From positions 1,364,001 through 1,428,000 of the forward strand of contig JABTTV010000001.1 of assembly GCA_015075725.1 (NCBI GenBank): a stretch of DNA of 64,000 nt, read 5' to 3'. The position numbers were made by a program, and so were the translations under genes. Of this stretch, positions 9,456 through 17,934 are shown piece by piece. The stretch is from Anaerolineales bacterium. Its GTDB lineage: Bacteria; Chloroflexota; Anaerolineae; Anaerolineales; Villigracilaceae. Numbering within the stretch: the stretch's first letter is position 1; each line of letters begins with the position of its first letter. The notes under the pieces are model-generated. The model saw nothing but the letters and a program-made list of their open reading frames with translations, had not been told where the DNA came from and did no database searches.

Positions 9456-9494
9456 GTCATTGCGAGGGCGGTGTTCTTCCGCCCGAAGCAATCT
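9456..9494. repeat. Dispersed palindromic repeat of the ATTGCGAGG...GAAGCAAT type
   Basis: Between the epimerase start (9397) and the next gene end (9500), ATTGC (9459-9463) pairs with GCAAT (9488-9492), and CGGT/GGGCGG pairs with CCGCCC. From memory, elements of this form, with cgaagcaatct at one end, recur between genes in Chloroflexota genomes. It separates two otherwise closely packed genes and could act as a transcript stabiliser or weak terminator. Confidence 0.6.
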
Positions 9495-9499
9495 AAGGA

Positions 9500-10594
9500 T
9501 TAGCTGGAAGATTGCTTTTTACAAATTTGCTCGAAGAACTCCAACCGAGTCTCTTCTTTTTTACGCTGGTCGAGATGCGGCGCGACTGTATTGATATTTA
9601 TCCGCCTGCCGACCATGTTATACGCAAACTGGCGGATGCGCTCCCTATTCTCTGCCACATTCCTTTCAGTGTTCGGGATGCGGAGAATCGTATCGAGTTC
9701 AACATCGTGCAGATCTGTATCGTGATACGCGATCACGACCGGGATCCCATACGCCAGCGCTTCGCGGACTTTCAGCACAGATGCCTCCTGCATTTGATTG
9801 CGATGCAAGGCAAGCGTTCCAAGTGCAACGTCGGTTTGCATCAATACATCTCGTATGCCTTCTTTGTCGAGAAAACCGTGCAGTTTTATGTTGGATGGCG
9901 CGGGCATGTGCAGGTCCTTTTCAGAGTAACCAGCCAAATTCACAAATACATCCGGCGTCTTCTCTGCAAATTCCATCAATTTATCGACACCGTGCCATTT
10001 CATGCCGGGCGAGCAGACCATGGTGATAACCGGCTGCTTGTTATTTGTCGGTGGCAGCATCTCCGCCTGGCTCAGGTCAATGCCGTTGGAGATGACGCGG
10101 AACGGCTTGTCGCGCTTCGGCATTAGCACGTCCACCAACTCATGGGAGGGGAAAATGATTCCGGAGGCAGGACCAAACGTCAGATTGCGTGTGAGGCGGT
10201 TCATCCAATAGAAGAACGCGCCGCGTTTATGATATTCCTGCCGGTCGTCGGAGTTCGTTTCCAACAAGACAGGCGCAATTTCAAAGAGACGATGCAGCGG
10301 GTATGAATACAGCCCAAAACGCAGGTAGATCACATCCGGCTTATATTCGCGGATCGATTCCAACATCTGCATCAGACCAGAGGCGCGATTTATCTCGCGC
10401 TTTAGGAGATTGGTCTTTGCATCGAAGATAAATTGACGTTCATCCGGAAAGGGAATATCCGTTGGCGTGAGGCTAAATAGGGTTACTTCATGACCCAGCC
10501 AACGCCAGATGTTCATTTGCGTCCTGATCTTTTTCCCCACCCCGCCCTGCATGATCCCCGGCGCAACGTGGATTGTTACATAGGCAATACGCAT
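9500..10594 (-). CDS. GT4-like glycosyltransferase (WbpH position)
   Basis: The 364-residue protein looks like a GT-B glycosyltransferase: MRIAYVTIHVAPG then GGVGKKIRTQ at the N-terminus, FRVISNGIDLSQAE at the inter-domain region and VLKVREALAYGIPVVIAYHD for the nucleotide-sugar site. Its ATG overlaps the stop of wbpG by one base (TAATG), which sets the start at 10594. It lies where wbpH (a GT4 gene) lies in P. aeruginosa O5. Similarity to well-studied GT4 enzymes is looser than for the gene at 7177, and the sugar is not known. Confidence 0.75.
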   Translation of the reverse strand: MRIAYVTIHVAPGIMQGGVGKKIRTQMNIWRWLGHEVTLFSLTPTDIPFPDERQFIFDAKTNLLKREINRASGLMQMLESIREYKPDVIYLRFGLYSYPLHRLFEIAPVLLETNSDDRQEYHKRGAFFYWMNRLTRNLTFGPASGIIFPSHELVDVLMPKRDKPFRVISNGIDLSQAEMLPPTNNKQPVITMVCSPGMKWHGVDKLMEFAEKTPDVFVNLAGYSEKDLHMPAPSNIKLHGFLDKEGIRDVLMQTDVALGTLALHRNQMQEASVLKVREALAYGIPVVIAYHDTDLHDVELDTILRIPNTERNVAENRERIRQFAYNMVGRRININTVAPHLDQRKKEETRLEFFEQICKKQSSS

Positions 10595-11718
10595 TATTGA
10601 AACAACGCCATCACTTTCTTGACAGATGGAATCATGGCTTGAATAATGGGCTGCTCCATGAAATGTCCATAAGAGGGGTAGTCCCAATAACTCCTTTTGG
10701 GAGCGTTCATCACGGTATTAAATTCTTCATCACTAAAACCAAGCTTCTTCGCTACATACTCCCGATCTTCCTCCTGCATGGAGGGTGAATAGGTGGGAAT
10801 CTCTAATTCTTCCAGAGCTTGTTCGCGGGTCATTTCACCAGAACAGATCAAACTCGATAGATGGCAACGCCTTTTATCATAACCAAACTTTACCGGCAAA
10901 ATATAACCCTGATAAAAACGCGTATAGATCGACTCATAATGTTTTCCGCCATAATAACGCCAGCCAAGTTCTTCTTGTAAAACGCGCAGGGCTTCCTTCT
11001 TGGTATAGTGAACATAATCCAAAATTGCAATGCGCTTCTGGGTGATCATGCGCATGTAGTAGGTGAAAAAGCCAAAATGTGGGAAGGTCTTCAACGGGCG
11101 TGTTCCGAAGCGTTTGTGCAGTTCACGAATATATTTCCAGTCGAAATGTCCTTCGGACCAGGCGCTGGGAAGATGGGTTTCTGTGCGCACATTATTCCCA
11201 ATGAGAATGTATTTCACCCCGAGTTTCGCCGCCATATTGCCAAGGATGGCAACGATGGCATGGTCTGTGGGGATTTCAGAGTCAGGCGTGGAGGCTTTGA
11301 GAAAGGCAGATTGAATATCCCGAAATTCTTCCCAATCAAGGACCTCGGTATACAGGTCGATCTCCAACCGCTTGAGCGTCTCTTCGATATTTTTGACGGC
11401 GAGTTCTGAGTCCCAGCCGTTATCCAAATGAAGGGCAAGTGGGCGCAGTCCAAGTTTCTTTACGAGATATGCTACATAGGTGCTATCGACACCTCCGCTG
11501 ACTCCAATCACACAATCGTATTGCTTGCCCTGCCCGGCGCGTTTAATATCCGCCACCAACTTCTCAAGGCGTTGACGCCCCGCCTCTCCATCAACAATAT
11601 GTTCACGGACGAGTCGGTCATACGTATGGCAATGATTGCATACACCATTTTTATCAAACGTAATCTCAGGATCGCTGGTGTCCATCACACAGCGCTTGCA
11701 CATTCGGTATTCGGTCAT
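10594..11718 (-). CDS. wbpG: N-acetyl sugar amidotransferase, WbpG/PseA family
   Basis: The 374-residue protein has an N-terminal CKRCVMDTSDPEI with a second CNHC, probably a zinc site, then the ATP-pyrophosphatase P-loop SGGVDSTYVA near residue 85. The later IGNNVRTETHLPSAW block is typical of WbpG. WbpG, fed ammonia by HisH/HisF partners, is needed to convert an N-acetyl group to an acetamidino group on ManNAc3NAcA in P. aeruginosa O5; PseA acts on pseudaminic acid in Campylobacter. The hisF gene starts directly upstream with no gap. The sugar here is probably the 2,3-diacetamido uronic acid, given the wbpI and wbpBDE-type genes in the locus. Confidence 0.88.
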   Translation of the reverse strand: MTEYRMCKRCVMDTSDPEITFDKNGVCNHCHTYDRLVREHIVDGEAGRQRLEKLVADIKRAGQGKQYDCVIGVSGGVDSTYVAYLVKKLGLRPLALHLDNGWDSELAVKNIEETLKRLEIDLYTEVLDWEEFRDIQSAFLKASTPDSEIPTDHAIVAILGNMAAKLGVKYILIGNNVRTETHLPSAWSEGHFDWKYIRELHKRFGTRPLKTFPHFGFFTYYMRMITQKRIAILDYVHYTKKEALRVLQEELGWRYYGGKHYESIYTRFYQGYILPVKFGYDKRRCHLSSLICSGEMTREQALEELEIPTYSPSMQEEDREYVAKKLGFSDEEFNTVMNAPKRSYWDYPSYGHFMEQPIIQAMIPSVKKVMALFQ

Positions 11719-12477
11719 TTAGATAAATTCCTTCAATTCTTTCGGTGTGGGGTAACTGATCAGCACACCACGCAATGGACCTTGGAAGACGAAGATACTG
11801 CCTGCTGCCGCCGCAGAAGCGTGACCTTGTTTGATGACTTCGGAGACATCGAATAAATTCCCGGCTCCTCCGCAGGCGACGACTGGTACTTGAACCGAAT
11901 CCGCCACCTTGCGGACGAGTTCAACATCGTAGCCTTGCATCGTACCATCGCGGTCTATCGAGTTGATGATGATCTCACCTGCACCCATCTTTTCCATTTC
12001 GACAGCGTGCTTTACAGGATCAAGCCAGGTCTTCTTCTGTCCGCAATGCGTGAAAACTTCATACTTGCCAAGAAGCCCTTTTTTGACATCGATCGAGACG
12101 ACCGCCGCCTGACTGCCCGCATGGTCTGCGGTTTCGCGAATCAGGGAGGGATTCTCCACCGCAGAAGTATTCATGATCAACTTCTCGATGCCGATGCTGA
12201 GCAGTTTCCGTACATCATTCATCGAGCGGATTCCGCCGCCATACGCCAGCGGAATAAACGCTTCGCTGGTGATGTTCTTCAACAAATCAAATTGTGGTCC
12301 ACGATTTTCAGGTGTGGCAGTGATGTCAAGTAGAACGAGTTCGTCTACTTCTTTGTCGTTGAAAATGCGCACGATGTTGATCGGGTCGCCCAGATATTTC
12401 GGTTCTTTGAACTTGACCGTTTTGACCAAGCCCTGTCCCCTCAGTAGCAAAGCAGGAATCACACGTGGACGGATCAT
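11719..12477 (-). CDS. hisF: HisF-like ammonia-channel partner of WbpG (HisF2)
   Basis: The 252-residue TIM-barrel protein aligns along its length with HisF, imidazole glycerol phosphate synthase cyclase subunit (LVLLDITAT, LAYGGGIRS, INSIDRDGT, VACGGAGN). Of the two catalytic aspartates of HisF, Asp130 is present (VSID) but Asp11 is replaced by Leu11 (PALLL instead of CLDV). That argues against a histidine-pathway role and for a dedicated partner that passes ammonia to WbpG, as proposed for HisF2 in O-antigen loci. It overlaps hisH by 4 bases and abuts wbpG. Confidence 0.87.
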   Translation of the reverse strand: MIRPRVIPALLLRGQGLVKTVKFKEPKYLGDPINIVRIFNDKEVDELVLLDITATPENRGPQFDLLKNITSEAFIPLAYGGGIRSMNDVRKLLSIGIEKLIMNTSAVENPSLIRETADHAGSQAAVVSIDVKKGLLGKYEVFTHCGQKKTWLDPVKHAVEMEKMGAGEIIINSIDRDGTMQGYDVELVRKVADSVQVPVVACGGAGNLFDVSEVIKQGHASAAAAGSIFVFQGPLRGVLISYPTPKELKEFI

Positions 12478-13094
12478 CGAATATTCTCCGCAAAATTTTT
12501 GAGCAGACGCATTCCAAAGCGATGGCTTTTCTCCGGGTGAAATTGCGTACCCATGATATTGCCGCGCCCAAGAATAGAGTGAATATTCACACCGTAATCT
12601 GTTTCTGCCAAGACCGCATCCATATCCTTTGCCACCACATGATACGAATGGACAAAATAAAAGCGCGACTCAGAATCCCAATCCGCAACGAGCGGATGCT
12701 CACGCACAACATGCGCTCCATTCCAACCCATGTGCGGGACTTTGAGATGGGCATTCTCGCCGTCGAACTTGAATCGAATGGTCTCCGCATCGAACCATCC
12801 CAAGCCTGCTTCGCGTCCCTCTTCACTGCCCTTGGTCATGAGTTGGAGTCCCACGCACAAACCAAGCACAGGGATTTTCTTCTCCAAAACAAGTTCACCT
12901 ACAACAGGAACCAAACCCGTCTCATGGAATTTGCGCATCGCCGCGTCGAACGCGCCAACGCCGGGCAGGATCAATTTTTCGGCATCTTTTATCACCACCG
13001 GGTCTGAAGAAGCGACAGCTTTTGCGCCAACTTTCTTAAACATATTGACGATGGAACCGAGGTTACCAACGCCATAATCCACAACGACGATCAT
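12474..13094 (-). CDS. hisH: HisH-like glutamine amidotransferase (HisH2)
   Basis: The 206-residue class I glutaminase has the catalytic triad Cys80 (GLCVGLQ), His186 and Glu188 (QFHPEKS) and the oxyanion region LPGVGAF. It would release ammonia from glutamine for transfer through HisF to WbpG. It overlaps asnB upstream and hisF downstream by 4 bases each, so the set is translationally coupled. No other histidine gene is near, which fits a sugar-amidination role. Confidence 0.88.
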   Translation of the reverse strand: MIVVVDYGVGNLGSIVNMFKKVGAKAVASSDPVVIKDAEKLILPGVGAFDAAMRKFHETGLVPVVGELVLEKKIPVLGLCVGLQLMTKGSEEGREAGLGWFDAETIRFKFDGENAHLKVPHMGWNGAHVVREHPLVADWDSESRFYFVHSYHVVAKDMDAVLAETDYGVNIHSILGRGNIMGTQFHPEKSHRFGMRLLKNFAENIR

Positions 13095-14977
13095 GCCGCG
13101 CTCACTTTCTCAGTCTTCTCACGGAACATGTTCAGTAAAGACTGTGCCTGAACCAACCGCCACGCTTTGTGGATGCGATTCTTGTCACCAGTTTGGAAAG
13201 CAGACTCCAAATCAAAATTCACACGCTTGCCATCCCAGAATGGGGATGATTTGAAATCAGCAGAAGAAACTGCATCCTTGATAAATAGATGCCCGCGCGG
13301 GGAGTCCCAGCCTTCATCCAGATTTGGAAAGCCGAGTTTTTTCGTGCGGGTACGGATCGAGTCGGGCAAGATACCTTTCATCGAATCGCGCAGAATCTGC
13401 TTGGTGTAGCCGCCGCCAATTTTATGAGCGGATGGGATGGCAAAGGCAAAGGTAACCAAACGCCAATCCATGAACGGTGAGCGGACTTCAACTCCGTGCG
13501 CCATGGAGAGGCGGTCAAAATCACGCAGGTTCATGGGCAGGTGTGTAAAGTGAAAGTCGGTGTAGAGCGCCTTAAAGAGTTCATCCCGTCCGGCAAGACG
13601 TGGAGCATCTTGCTCCATTGCGGGCGTAGTGAAGGGCTTGGGTTGGGGGGCCAGCCATGAGGTCCCGTTTGAGGCGGATTTTTTTCCAGTCAAACGATTC
13701 TTGACGGCGTTGATATAAGTGTCGAGTCCATGAGTCAGGCTCATGCTATTTCGGATCAATGCGAGTTCGGCATAACGTATCGGGTTGGCGTCGCGCATGG
13801 CGGCGAAGACATGCCAGGTGTAGCCGCCAAGCGCTTCGTCGCCGCCGTGTCCGTCGATGGTGACGACCACGCCGTGCTGGCGCTGCATCTTGTGAACAAA
13901 CCACGGACCAAGATGAATGTCGGACAGTTCTTCGAATTGATAAAGAATTTCGTCGAAGTGTTCGAGATACATGTCCGCGTTCATTTCGCAGTAGATCGGG
14001 TTGACGCCAGTCTTTTTGATAACCTCATCGGCATAATGACGCTCATCAATGACCTTGCCGGGCCATGTGCCGATGAATGCCTTCTGCCATTCGTGTGCCA
14101 TGCGCATGGTGGCATCACCCGATTTGCGGATGTGGCTCATCGAACATAGCACTGAGCTTGAGTCCAAGCCACCGCTGAGGGCAGTGCCGATCGGCACGTC
14201 ACTTCTCATGCGGATGCGGCAGGCATCGAGGAATAACTCGCGATATTGCGCGACCCGGTCTTCATATTTTTCAGGGACGGTTGGCAGATGATCAAGCGTG
14301 TGCCACCAACGTCGAATCTTCATATCGCCATTCGCGTTGAGAGTAAGGCAATGCCCGCCTAATAAACGTTTGAGACCTTGGAATAAACAATCTTCCGCGC
14401 CTTCGACCAGAGTTGCATCTTCCAACGAGTTGGCAAGCACGGTCGGGTTGTATTCAGCGCGGAAATTATCAAGCGCAAGAAAAGCCTTCATTTCGGAAGC
14501 AAATGCAAAGCGTTTGCCATCGAAAAGATAGATCATCGGCTTCACGCCAAAACGGTCACGCGAGACGAATAGCTTGCGCTCATGGCTATCCCAAATCGCA
14601 CATGCCCACATGCCATTAAGTTTGAACTGATAATCTTCGCCCCATTTATCGTAAGCGGCAAGAACGATCTCTGTATCTGAATCGGTCTTAAATGAATATC
14701 CCAGTGATTCAAGCTCTGCACGCAATTCAACAAAGTTATAGATCTCGCCGTTGAAGACGATCCAATAACGCCCATCCATGTAAGACATGGGCTGGTCACC
14801 GGTGTTCAAGTCGATAATGGCGAGGCGGCGGTGACCAAATCCAAGGTTGGCAGCTTCCTCTACATGGATGTCCCAGTCATCGGGTCCGCGATGCGCGAGT
14901 TGATTTGTAAAGCGAATCAACACCTCACGATTGACAGGTCTACCGTCCAGATTCCAAAAGCCAGCAATTCCACACAT
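13091..14977 (-). CDS. asnB: Asparagine synthase (glutamine-hydrolysing) family amidotransferase
   Basis: The 628-residue protein starts MCGIAGFW, with Cys2 as the glutaminase nucleophile, contains HRGPDDWD and VFNGEIYN of the N-terminal Ntn domain, and a C-terminal synthetase domain with the P-loop SGGLDSS near residue 268 and HGGDEALGGY. AsnB-type enzymes in O-antigen loci can amidate uronic acid carboxyls. The 4-base overlap with hisH suggests such a role here, but free asparagine synthesis cannot be excluded. It takes the place directly upstream of hisH that is filled by other genes in P. aeruginosa O5. Confidence 0.87.
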   Translation of the reverse strand: MCGIAGFWNLDGRPVNREVLIRFTNQLAHRGPDDWDIHVEEAANLGFGHRRLAIIDLNTGDQPMSYMDGRYWIVFNGEIYNFVELRAELESLGYSFKTDSDTEIVLAAYDKWGEDYQFKLNGMWACAIWDSHERKLFVSRDRFGVKPMIYLFDGKRFAFASEMKAFLALDNFRAEYNPTVLANSLEDATLVEGAEDCLFQGLKRLLGGHCLTLNANGDMKIRRWWHTLDHLPTVPEKYEDRVAQYRELFLDACRIRMRSDVPIGTALSGGLDSSSVLCSMSHIRKSGDATMRMAHEWQKAFIGTWPGKVIDERHYADEVIKKTGVNPIYCEMNADMYLEHFDEILYQFEELSDIHLGPWFVHKMQRQHGVVVTIDGHGGDEALGGYTWHVFAAMRDANPIRYAELALIRNSMSLTHGLDTYINAVKNRLTGKKSASNGTSWLAPQPKPFTTPAMEQDAPRLAGRDELFKALYTDFHFTHLPMNLRDFDRLSMAHGVEVRSPFMDWRLVTFAFAIPSAHKIGGGYTKQILRDSMKGILPDSIRTRTKKLGFPNLDEGWDSPRGHLFIKDAVSSADFKSSPFWDGKRVNFDLESAFQTGDKNRIHKAWRLVQAQSLLNMFREKTEKVSAA

Positions 14978-14981
14978 AAAA

Positions 14982-16226
14982 TCAACGCTTCCTTATCTCG
15001 ACCAGTTTTTGGGCAAACGCCTCAAAGTTGGTCGTTTCATTATATCGTTCCTGCCAAACCTCACGGCTGCCCTGGCGTTTCTTTAGCCATGCCTCACGAT
15101 TATCACAAACACTCAATAGTGCATCTGCAATTTCATCTGGCGTAGGGTTTGCGCTGAGCAACAATCCATTTTTCTCGCGGACAACTTCCACATTCCCTCC
15201 CACCGCTGTGGCAATGACAGGGATTCCGCAACTAACAGCTTCCATCATCGCAACCGATGTCCCTTCGGTGGAACTGACATTGAGGAAGATATCCACAGGG
15301 TTAGAAAGGTAAGTTTGCAATAATTCATGCTGGCTTTTGTAACCGGGAAAACTCGCCTTAGCATTGGCTGGGAATTCATTTATAACCCGTTGCGTGTATT
15401 GCTGCCTGATTTCTCCCACACCGCCAAAGTGTGTCCATTCGATTCTTTGCGAGGGTCGTTTTTTCGCGGCAGTCATGACGCTTTCAAAAAGCAAATCAAT
15501 GCGTTTTACTGGATGAAAATTGGAACAAGAGACAAATCGCAGCACACCATCTTCAGATGGTCTGGCAACTCCACCCGGGTCTTTTACGCCAAGCAACGCC
15601 GCTTCATATTTCTCTTTGAACTGGGGATATTTTTCCCGCAAATAATTCACGCCAATATCAGAATCGGGGAATAAACCATCGATCAACTCTATCGCCCGCA
15701 GACGGCAGGGCCAGTCGCCATAGAGTTCCTCGTATAGGTCATAGCCGTGAGTGCGCGAGATAACACGCAAAGAAGGATACTTCTTCTTCGCCAAACCAAT
15801 TCCCATTGCAAGTTCGTCAAACCAGAAAGTATTGCAAATCACTTCATCTGCAGAAACACGGTTGGACTGCAACCAATTCTCCATCCACTTGCGGGTTAGG
15901 TTTGCACCTGCAACAAAAGAAAATACTCTCCGCAAATAGGAAGGCTTGAGCGAGGAAGGTAAGCGATGCTTTATATCAAGATAAAAATCCTTCGAGAAAA
16001 CTGCCAATACGCTTTCAGCCAATCGTCTAGCCATCGTAAAAGATTCTGCAAAACTCGTATCCACTTCCACACCATCAGGGACGGGAAGTAAATTTCCCTG
16101 TACGATGCGTGGGACGAGGATCACATGCTCGAATCGCTTGCGGAGAAACTCCACCTCACCTTTGAGAAAGGTCTGTTCGGTTGCGTAATCATAGGGGTAG
16201 GAATTGGAGAAAAGGAGAACGATCAT
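14982..16226 (-). CDS. GT4 glycosyltransferase
   Basis: The 414-residue GT-B protein begins VLLFSNSYPYDYATEQTFL, as in exopolysaccharide GT4 enzymes, and carries FVSCSNFHPVKRIDLL and EGTSVAMMEAVSCGIPVIAT, the latter with the E-x7-E nucleotide-sugar motif near residue 325. It starts 3 bases after the nucleotidyltransferase stop and ends 4 bases before asnB. Base composition is somewhat more A+T-rich than its neighbours. Substrate unknown. Confidence 0.82.
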   Translation of the reverse strand: MIVLLFSNSYPYDYATEQTFLKGEVEFLRKRFEHVILVPRIVQGNLLPVPDGVEVDTSFAESFTMARRLAESVLAVFSKDFYLDIKHRLPSSLKPSYLRRVFSFVAGANLTRKWMENWLQSNRVSADEVICNTFWFDELAMGIGLAKKKYPSLRVISRTHGYDLYEELYGDWPCRLRAIELIDGLFPDSDIGVNYLREKYPQFKEKYEAALLGVKDPGGVARPSEDGVLRFVSCSNFHPVKRIDLLFESVMTAAKKRPSQRIEWTHFGGVGEIRQQYTQRVINEFPANAKASFPGYKSQHELLQTYLSNPVDIFLNVSSTEGTSVAMMEAVSCGIPVIATAVGGNVEVVREKNGLLLSANPTPDEIADALLSVCDNREAWLKKRQGSREVWQERYNETTNFEAFAQKLVEIRKR

Positions 16227-16229
16227 TCG

Positions 16230-16943
16230 TTATTTTTCGTTAGGCAAAAACGCTTCACGATGCTTCGCAAACTCTTCAATGGCACGTTCATAATCATCGT
16301 GCCTGCCGATATCGAGCCAGTAGCCATCGAAATGGAAGACGTTGACCTTATTCCCATCGCCCATCAACTTCAAGACCAGTTCGGGTAAATCCAGCCGCTC
16401 ACCTTTGGGGATGTAGTTCAAAATCTCCGGCTCGAAGAGGTAAATGCCCATGCTGACCGAGTAATGATAGGTAGGCTTTTCGATGTAGTTCGAAATCCAG
16501 TTATCGTTATCTACTTCGATCACGCCGAGGTCAATTTTTACATCGCGCTGATAGCAAGCCACCGTGGCAAGTGCGCCGCGTTCACGGTGATAGTTGAGCA
16601 TGGCGCTGTAATCAATGGTAGTTAATAAATCACCGTTCATCACTAAGAAGGTGTCGGTCAAGTTCGGGACGAGGGCAATTGGTCCCGCCGTGCCGAGGGG
16701 CTGTTCTTCGCGGGAGTAATCAATTCGAGTATTGAATTTGCTCCCGTCACCGCAGTATGCCATGAGTAATTCGGCGAGGTAGCCGGTTGCCAACGTAATG
16801 TCGTCGAAACCTTTTTTCTGCAATTGACGAATCACGATCTCAAGGATCGGCATTTCACCGATGGGCATGAGCGGCTTGGGGAGAACGGTTGTGTACGGGG
16901 CAAGGCGGGCGCCCTTGCCGCCCGCAAGGATGACTGCTCGCAT
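16230..16943 (-). CDS. Sugar-phosphate nucleotidyltransferase
   Basis: The 237-residue protein is a short NTP_transferase: MRAVILAGGKGARLAPYT with the G-x-G-x-R signature and KPL lysine, then MNGDLLTTIDYSAML with the metal-binding Asp, and EKPTYHYSVSMGIY. Length fits a core pyrophosphorylase without a C-terminal hexapeptide or CBS domain. It would make an NDP-sugar from a sugar 1-phosphate. Neighbouring SDR genes suggest GDP-mannose or GDP-GlcNAc-type products; PtmE of the legionaminic pathway is related but has CBS domains. The ATG at 16943, one base after the upstream stop, matches the conserved start. Confidence 0.78.
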   Translation of the reverse strand: MRAVILAGGKGARLAPYTTVLPKPLMPIGEMPILEIVIRQLQKKGFDDITLATGYLAELLMAYCGDGSKFNTRIDYSREEQPLGTAGPIALVPNLTDTFLVMNGDLLTTIDYSAMLNYHRERGALATVACYQRDVKIDLGVIEVDNDNWISNYIEKPTYHYSVSMGIYLFEPEILNYIPKGERLDLPELVLKLMGDGNKVNVFHFDGYWLDIGRHDDYERAIEEFAKHREAFLPNEK

Positions 16944-16944
16944 A

Positions 16945-17934
16945 TTACACCGTGTATTGGTCGGGTCGGTAGAGATCAATGTGAGCAGAGATCCACTCGA
17001 TGGTGGCGCGCAAGCCTTCGTCGAGAGAGATGCGGGGTTCCCATCCGATCATGCGTTTGGCTTTTTCATTCGACGCCCACAACTTCATCACTTCGCTTTT
17101 GCCCGGTCGCACACGCTGGGGATCAGCCACAATTTTTGGGGTCTTGCCGATGAGTTTGAAAATCTTTTCGGCAAGGTCACCGATACGAATGGTATTGTCG
17201 TTGCCGAGGTTGATCTCTTCGCCCAACACACCTTCGGCTTCGGCGACTTTCACAAAACCGTTGGCGGTATCTTTTGCAAAGGTGAAATCGCGCGAAGGCT
17301 CAAGGCTGCCGAGTTTGACTTCATCACGTGTGAGCGCCTGCACGATGATGGTCGGGATGACCGCACGCATGGACTGACCCGGACCAAACGTGTTGAAGGG
17401 GCGCAGCGTAACCACCGGCGTTTCAAACGAGCGATAAAAACTTTCAGCAATGCGGTCCGCGCCAATCTTGCTGGCAGAGTAGGGCGACTGTCCCTGCAAC
17501 GGGTGCTTCTCATCGATTGGCACATACTGCGCTGTGCCGTACACCTCACTTGTGGAAGTATGCACCACACGGCGCGTTCCAAAATCTCGCGCCGCCATCA
17601 GCACGTTGAGCGTGCCCATGATATTCACATCGATCACTTCACGCGGGTTCACATACGAATATGGAATCGCGATCAACGCGCCAAGATGAAAGACAGTGTC
17701 CGCGCCGCGCACAGCGTTGCGCACCGCTTCGTTATCGCGCAGGTCGCCTTGCATGATCTCCACCTGCGAAAGAATTTCAGGCGCGAGCCATTTCAACATA
17801 CCGAGATCATTACGCGAGTTGTAACGCACAAACCCGCGCACCTGCGCGCCTTCACGCACAAGATGTTCCACCAAATGGCTGGCGATAAATCCGCCTGCGC
17901 CGGTGACCAAAACTTTTTTACCGTTCCAATTCAT
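16945..17934 (-). CDS. LegB-like NAD-dependent sugar 4,6-dehydratase (extended SDR)
   Basis: The 329-residue extended SDR has the Rossmann motif GAGGFIASH at residues 12-20, HTSTSEVYGTAQYVPIDE, the catalytic YSASK and RPFNTFGPGQS. The TSEVYGTAQYVPIDE and SMRAVIPTII stretches resemble LegB, which makes the 4-keto-6-deoxy intermediate in legionaminic acid synthesis; GDP-mannose and dTDP-glucose 4,6-dehydratases are relatives. Two NeuB synthases elsewhere in the locus fit LegB, while the Rmd-like gene next to it (4-base overlap) fits a GDP-mannose route. The exact NDP-sugar is unresolved. Confidence 0.75.
   Translation of the reverse strand: MNWNGKKVLVTGAGGFIASHLVEHLVREGAQVRGFVRYNSRNDLGMLKWLAPEILSQVEIMQGDLRDNEAVRNAVRGADTVFHLGALIAIPYSYVNPREVIDVNIMGTLNVLMAARDFGTRRVVHTSTSEVYGTAQYVPIDEKHPLQGQSPYSASKIGADRIAESFYRSFETPVVTLRPFNTFGPGQSMRAVIPTIIVQALTRDEVKLGSLEPSRDFTFAKDTANGFVKVAEAEGVLGEEINLGNDNTIRIGDLAEKIFKLIGKTPKIVADPQRVRPGKSEVMKLWASNEKAKRMIGWEPRISLDEGLRATIEWISAHIDLYRPDQYTV

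Noticed and set aside
9398..9460. N-terminal extension of the WbpI-type epimerase to 9460.
   Set aside because: The family begins at MRILTVVGARPQ; the extension has no match and ends in the dispersed repeat.
11719..13094. HisH and HisF as part of histidine biosynthesis.
   Set aside because: No other his genes nearby, direct coupling to wbpG, and loss of Asp11 in HisF.
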